Assembly (NCBI GenBank): GCA_012510295.1
Contig: JAAZID010000019.1
Coordinates: 1 to 9,013 of the forward strand
Direction: 5' to 3'
From: Methanomicrobiales archaeon
Lineage (GTDB): Archaea; Halobacteriota; Methanomicrobia; Methanomicrobiales; Methanoculleaceae
DNA length: 9,013 nucleotides
Shown here: positions 6,193 through 9,013 of the stretch, in pieces
Layout: every line of letters begins with the position of its first letter
Numbering within the stretch: the stretch's first letter is position 1
Notes under the pieces: model-generated
The model's input: only the letters and a program-made list of their open reading frames with translations
The model's database searches: none
Told to the model about the DNA's origin: nothing
Made by a program: the position numbers and the translations under genes

Positions 6193-6353
6193 AGGAGCCG
6201 ATAGGCATACAGCAGGTGAACCTGTTACCGCGTGCCCCCTCTGCGTGGCCTCCGCCCGGTCTTCGAGAGGTGGTGCCGGATCCTGCTCTCCTCCGCTGCC
6301 CTCAAGGGCTGAGGCAGTAGAAGACCGGGAGCACGTACAGAATGCCTGCTCCT
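6193..6353 (+). ncRNA. Candidate structured RNA (or structured 5' leader) with nested long-range stems
   Basis: No RNA family was recognised; the call rests on complementarity. The outer stem is AGGAGC (6193-6198) with GCTCCT (6348-6353), continuing after a 4-base CGAT bulge as AGGCAT (6203-6208) with ATGCCT (6342-6347). Inside it are a hairpin AGCAGG/CCTGTT (6211-6216/6221-6226, one G-U pair, TGAA loop), CGTGC (6231-6235) with GCACG (6331-6335), and a perfect 10-base stem CCCGGTCTTC (6255-6264) with GAAGACCGGG (6320-6329). Inside that are GAGAG/CTCTC (6265-6269/6286-6290) and CTGCC/GGCAG (6296-6300/6313-6317). The stems are nested, which gives a multibranched fold. No convincing coding frame exists on either strand. 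Strand is chosen because the weak promoter before it and the T-rich TTTATTT (6368-6374) after it fit the plus strand. Alternatives are a leader of the downstream gene or a decayed palindromic element. Confidence 0.4.
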
Positions 6354-6367
6354 CTACCACGCGAACC

Positions 6368-6374
6368 TTTATTT
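6368..6374 (+). promoter_or_regulatory. TATA box of the bactofilin-like gene
   Basis: TTTATTT is centred 29 bases before ATG 6400, predicting a start a few bases ahead of the start codon. The bases just before ATG are CCCCCCTCT, the opposite of a ribosome site, which agrees with a leaderless or very short-leader mRNA. The same T-rich element could alternatively end the upstream RNA. Confidence 0.5.
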
Positions 6375-6399
6375 CAGGGGTGGGGTACCTCCCCCCTCT

Positions 6400-7377
6400 A
6401 TGAAGTATCTGGCAGTCATCATCCTCGGCCTGCTACTCATGCCAGCGGGTGCGCAGGCGCTCACCTTCATGAGCGGGGATCAACCTGTGATCGATACCCC
6501 CATCCCCGATGATGTGATCGCGTCGGGAGGAACCGTGACCGTCAATGCCCCGGTCAATAGCCTGACGGTCGCCGGAGGGCGCGTAACGGTGAATGCACCC
6601 GTCCGGGGCGACGTCATAGCCACGGGGGGCACCCTGATCATCAACGGCGACGTCGGCGGGAAAGTACTTGCTGCAGGCGGCGAGATCGAGGTGAACGGGA
6701 ACGCGACAAACGTCCTCATCACCGGCAGCACAGCCAGGATCGGCAGGAATGCCGTCATCGAACGGGATGCAGTTATCAGTGCAGGAGATGTCACAAATGC
6801 GGGATCGGTCCTGCGGAACCTTACCGTCTCGGCAAGCACCTTCAACGATACCGGATCGGCCGGGAACGTGACGTTTGAAGAGGTGCAGGAGTCGGCGTTG
6901 CCAGGCCTCTTCTCGATCTTCGCCGCCATCGGGTTCCTGATCCTCGGGCTCATATTCGTCCGGTTCCTTCCCGGCCCGTTCGGTGCGGTGGTCCGGCAGG
7001 TTGAGCAGAGACCGATCATTCACACGATAGTCGGGTTCTTCGCGGCCATTGTATCGGTGATCATCCTATTTATCATCGCCATCACCATCATCGGCCTCCC
7101 TATCGCGTTCGTCGGGGGACTGCTCTTCATCGTCGCCCTGGTGATCTCACCGCTCTTCGTCGCATTCGCCCTCGGGGATCTCATCGCCTCCCGGGTCGGG
7201 CGGAAGCCCGGACCGCTCTGGGTGTTCATCCTCGGGTTTGTGATCCTGCAGATCCTCTTCTTTATACCTGTGCTCGGAAGTATCATCCGGATCATCGCGG
7301 TCAGCCTCGGCTACGGCGGAATCCTCTACGCGCTCAGGGGTGCACGATCACCTCACGCCGGCGGGGAGGCGGCATAA
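6400..7377 (+). CDS. Secreted bactofilin-like beta-repeat protein with C-terminal membrane domain
   Basis: The 325-residue protein begins with a signal peptide or anchor (MKYLAVIILGLLLMPAGAQA, 1-20, AQA cleavage-like end). Residues about 35-160 form six to seven repeats of 16-17 residues of the type VIASGGTVTVNAPV, with GG pairs at 43-44, 59-60, 76-77 and 93-94. This is the pattern of a right-handed beta-helix as in bactofilin or polymer-forming cytoskeletal proteins. Later repeats are less regular and carry NGN, NVT and NLT sites that could be glycosylated. The C-terminal half is hydrophobic, with segments at about 168-190, 207-232, 234-257 and 272-300. Unlike true cytosolic bactofilins, the repeat domain is therefore predicted outside the cell, held by the membrane domain. 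Function is unknown; an envelope or surface-polymer role is inference. Transcribed alone, convergent with the Rsm22 gene. Confidence 0.82.
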   Translation: MKYLAVIILGLLLMPAGAQALTFMSGDQPVIDTPIPDDVIASGGTVTVNAPVNSLTVAGGRVTVNAPVRGDVIATGGTLIINGDVGGKVLAAGGEIEVNGNATNVLITGSTARIGRNAVIERDAVISAGDVTNAGSVLRNLTVSASTFNDTGSAGNVTFEEVQESALPGLFSIFAAIGFLILGLIFVRFLPGPFGAVVRQVEQRPIIHTIVGFFAAIVSVIILFIIAITIIGLPIAFVGGLLFIVALVISPLFVAFALGDLIASRVGRKPGPLWVFILGFVILQILFFIPVLGSIIRIIAVSLGYGGILYALRGARSPHAGGEAA

Positions 7378-7378
7378 T

Positions 7379-8710
7379 TCACACTACACTGACCGGCCTT
7401 ATCCGGGTCCGGGGGAGGATCACGAGGTTGTATGCGTCGTGATCCCGGTTGAACCTGACGAGAACCCCCCGGAGTTCAGCGATGCCCCCATACTCAACCT
7501 CTGCGAATATCTCGCGGTTCGGGCCACGGAGGGTCGCCGGTATCACGGCGTATACCGGGTCGGCCGGCGTCCCGTCGCAGACCTTGTAGACCTTCGTCCG
7601 GCCATCGCCGAGGTTTCCTGACATCAGCGCCGCGACGACGTTGATCGTCCTGTCGCGGTGCCGGCGGAGGTGGGAGAAACGGGCGAACTTCGCCCCGGGT
7701 GGCACCCGGTAGGCGTGTTGCATCATCCCATCCATTCGCAGGAGCGCGGAGGAGTATTTGATATCGACGTTGATGAACCGGTAGCCGTTCCCCTCCTCCG
7801 AGAGCCGCTCCATCAACCGGGTCGGCCGGATGTTGCCCCTTTGCTCAAAGGTCCAGCACCTCTCCGGGTTGCAGGCGGTGCCCCATATGAACGAACAGGG
7901 ACTGTATATGGTGAAGCCCCGGTCCGCGATCGCGCGCACGGTCTGGCGCATGGTGGTTGCGTTGTCGAGGTCTGCCGGCTCCACTACGGCGATCGTCCCA
8001 TCGGGCGCGAGGTGATCGGCAAGATCGGTGACAAGGTCGGCACGTTCTTCGATATTCATATCGCGGAGCTCACCGAGGACGTTTGAGAATACCATGAGGT
8101 CGATCCGATCCGGCAGGGCGCCCGCCTTGAGCGCCCTGATATCCTCGCGGATGAGCCTTTCAACCCGCACGGCATCGCCCTGTACCGCTGCAGCGGTCGG
8201 GACCAGGGCGTTGTAGGCCTCGAAGTGCTCCTCTGAGCGCTCGACCGCGTATATCTCAGCCGTTCCGCTCCCTGCCCTCCCGAGGAGGTCGATCGCGGCG
8301 AGCGGCACGACCCCGGGGCCGGTGCCCAGGTCCAGTATGCGCATATGGGACTTTGCAAGGCCTTGCCCGATGATCTGCCAGAGGATATGCTCAAACTGCA
8401 CCAGGTAGACCGGCGCGTGGTAGGCGAGGTAGCCGAGGACCGGGTAGGCCTTCCGGTAGCTCACCGGCTGCCCTTTCCAGTACTGGCTCTTCTGGACGAG
8501 GATGGCGTTGCGCATCCGGTCGAGGACGGCCGGATCGTCCCATGCCTTGGAGGTCTTCCTCTCGATGTAGGTCTCCACGAGCTGCTGGATGTAATCCGGG
8601 ATCTCCGGGCTTCTGAAGAACACGAGTTGTCGCTCACGCCCGGCATCGCTGATGGTGAGAGGGGACCCTGCAGGGCTCTCTCTCTGTTGAACATTATGCC
8701 GCTCGCTCAT
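7379..8710 (-). CDS. Rsm22/METTL17-family ribosomal small-subunit assembly protein
   Basis: This family resembles SAM-dependent methyltransferases and acts on the small ribosomal subunit; the mitochondrial members bind a [4Fe-4S] cluster and aid assembly, while methyl transfer is unproven. The 443-residue protein has the family's helical N-terminal region with YWKGQPVSYRKAYPVLGYLA (77-96), the SAM-binding ILDLGTGPG (125-133), an acidic strand end YAVERSE (154-160), FSNVLGEL (208-215), and the region PCSFIWGTACNPERCWTFEQ (271-290). It contains exactly four cysteines: C272, C280, C285 and C378, a plausible complete cluster ligand set. The C-terminal part (about 340-443) looks like a small beta domain. 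ATG 8710 is preferred; a TATA box 27 bases upstream and no ribosome site suggest a leaderless mRNA. The stop lies one base from the stop of the convergent gene. Confidence 0.88.
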   Translation of the reverse strand: MSERHNVQQRESPAGSPLTISDAGRERQLVFFRSPEIPDYIQQLVETYIERKTSKAWDDPAVLDRMRNAILVQKSQYWKGQPVSYRKAYPVLGYLAYHAPVYLVQFEHILWQIIGQGLAKSHMRILDLGTGPGVVPLAAIDLLGRAGSGTAEIYAVERSEEHFEAYNALVPTAAAVQGDAVRVERLIREDIRALKAGALPDRIDLMVFSNVLGELRDMNIEERADLVTDLADHLAPDGTIAVVEPADLDNATTMRQTVRAIADRGFTIYSPCSFIWGTACNPERCWTFEQRGNIRPTRLMERLSEEGNGYRFINVDIKYSSALLRMDGMMQHAYRVPPGAKFARFSHLRRHRDRTINVVAALMSGNLGDGRTKVYKVCDGTPADPVYAVIPATLRGPNREIFAEVEYGGIAELRGVLVRFNRDHDAYNLVILPRTRIRPVSVV

Positions 8711-8736
8711 GGTGTATCAGATTCTTGCCGGGATGG

Positions 8737-8744
8737 TAAATACA
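8737..8744 (-). promoter_or_regulatory. TATA box of the Rsm22-family gene
   Basis: The minus strand reads TGTATTTA, centred about 30 bases ahead of ATG 8710. The predicted start is within about five bases of the start codon. The bases before ATG (GATACACC) contain no ribosome site, so a leaderless or very short-leader mRNA is inferred. Confidence 0.55.
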
Positions 8745-8756
8745 GGTTCCGGGGGC

Positions 8757-8789
8757 GCAAAACCTCTCCAGTAAAGAGCGTTTGAGAGG
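8757..8789 (-). terminator. Hairpin and T-run after the iorB-like gene
   Basis: Read on the minus strand, CCTCTC (8789-8784) is followed by a 15-base loop and GAGAGG (8768-8763), then TTTT (8762-8759). It starts 15 bases after the iorB-like stop codon and ends before the TATA box of the next gene, which suggests that the Rsm22-family gene has its own promoter rather than being read through. Confidence 0.45.
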
Positions 8790-8804
8790 GGCTGGGCACC
8801 CCGC

Positions 8805-9013
8805 TCAAGGCGCACCCCGCTCTTCTGCCGCCGCACGCCCGAGCCCGTAGGCTTTCTCGTTGACCGCGACGGTCTTCGGCGGAACGCACCGTCGCACCGC
8901 CTCTTCGAGCGTCTCCGGCCGGAGACGAATATCGCCGGATGCAGCCCCGAGCATAACGATGTTCTGGGAGAGGCTGCTCCCCGCCTCCTCTGCGAGACCG
9001 GGAGCATCAATAC
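8805..9013 (-). CDS. iorB: C-terminal end of a 2-oxoacid:ferredoxin oxidoreductase gamma-type subunit, probably IorB (partial)
   Basis: The frame enters at the right edge of the window and ends at TGA 8807-8805, giving 68 residues. They read AEEAGSSLSQNIVMLGAAS in the middle, then LRPETLEEAVRRCVP and VAVNEKAYGLGRAAAEE. The order of NIVMLGAA, a leucine/proline turn, LEEAV and VNxKAYxLG is the usual end of the gamma domain in 2-oxoacid:acceptor oxidoreductases. In methanogens the small subunit of indolepyruvate:ferredoxin oxidoreductase (aromatic amino acid metabolism) fits best; the gamma subunit of the pyruvate or 2-oxoglutarate enzyme remains possible because the distinguishing N-terminal part is missing. 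The large subunit iorA would be expected upstream, outside the window. Confidence 0.65.
   Translation of the reverse strand, partial: IDAPGLAEEAGSSLSQNIVMLGAASGDIRLRPETLEEAVRRCVPPKTVAVNEKAYGLGRAAAEERGAP

Larger units (their letters stand above)
6046..6399. other. Gene-free stretch of 354 bases
   Basis: It separates the divergent 143-residue gene and the bactofilin-like gene. From left to right it holds the ribosome site and TATA box of the minus-strand gene, the inverted repeat at 6108-6148, a weak plus-strand promoter-like element, the candidate structured RNA, and the promoter and GC-rich start region of the next gene. Short frames that cross it on both strands lack start signals and protein-like composition. 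No tRNA or attachment site was seen. Confidence 0.7.

Noticed and set aside
6265..6330. Possible SRP RNA domain
   Set aside because: The conserved SRP54-binding loop and the GGAAG/GGAGCA motifs of helix 8 are not present.
6170..6345. Possible RNase P RNA, from GGAGGAATAAGTCC and ACAGAA
   Set aside because: The universally conserved core of RNase P RNA reads GAGGAAAGTCC; here two extra bases interrupt it, and the other conserved blocks and the expected length are missing.
6193..6353. Palindromic mobile element (MITE-like) instead of an RNA
   Set aside because: No flanking target-site duplication and no second copy in the window were seen. It is kept as an alternative only, because copies elsewhere cannot be tested here.
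6169..6360. 63-codon minus-strand frame in the gene-free region
   Set aside because: It has no ribosome site and no protein-like pattern, and it coincides with the nested stems, whose pairing explains the sequence better.
7658..8086. 142-codon plus-strand frame inside the Rsm22-family gene
   Set aside because: It is antisense to a well-supported gene, with no domain and no start signal.
8717..9010. 97-codon minus-strand frame at the right edge
   Set aside because: It is a shifted frame of the IorB-like C-terminus; only the other frame shows the conserved NIVMLGAA and VNxKAYxLG order.

Overview
The window looks like chromosomal DNA of a GC-rich euryarchaeon, most likely a methanogen of the Methanomicrobiales (Methanoculleus-like). 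The reasons are an archaeal family B DNA polymerase, the two-subunit NAD-linked PyrD/PyrK, the tail of a ferredoxin-dependent 2-oxoacid (IorB-type) oxidoreductase, AT-rich TATA boxes about 25-30 bases ahead of start codons that often lack a Shine-Dalgarno sequence, and strong GC bias. The lineage is inferred from gene content and style, not from a database match. Nothing looks like a phage, IS element, CRISPR array or recent gene transfer; this is mainly a housekeeping region.

Layout, left to right. (1) The 3' end of a beta-propeller (WD40-like) protein on the plus strand (1-372), ending in a low-complexity linker and an amphipathic tail, followed by a terminator-like hairpin. (2) A minus-strand operon pyrD-pyrK (2101 to 457), with an 8-base overlap, encoding the class IB dihydroorotate dehydrogenase of pyrimidine synthesis. 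(3) A divergent intergenic region, then a plus-strand pair: an NAD-dependent malate dehydrogenase-like gene (2300-3166) overlapped by 8 bases by the family B DNA polymerase gene (3159-5594). (4) A convergent minus-strand gene for a 143-residue protein of unknown function (5614-6045). (5) A gene-free stretch of 354 bases (6046-6399) that holds an AT-rich promoter, an inverted repeat, and a 160-base segment with nested long-range complementarity that looks like a structured RNA. (6) A secreted/membrane protein with bactofilin-like beta repeats (6400-7377). (7) Converging on it with a one-base gap, an Rsm22/METTL17-family ribosome-assembly protein (8710 to 7379) with exactly four cysteines, as expected for a [4Fe-4S] ligand set. 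(8) Upstream of that on the same strand, the 3' end of an iorB-like gene (8805-9013).

The genes do not form one pathway. pyrD and pyrK clearly work together as one enzyme. mdh and polB are translationally coupled by position but have no obvious shared function. The most unusual part is the gene-free region between the 143-residue gene and the bactofilin-like gene: no known RNA family was recognised there, yet the pairing potential is considerable. The 143-residue protein, which has a possible degenerate PD-(D/E)XK nuclease-like core, is the second point of interest.
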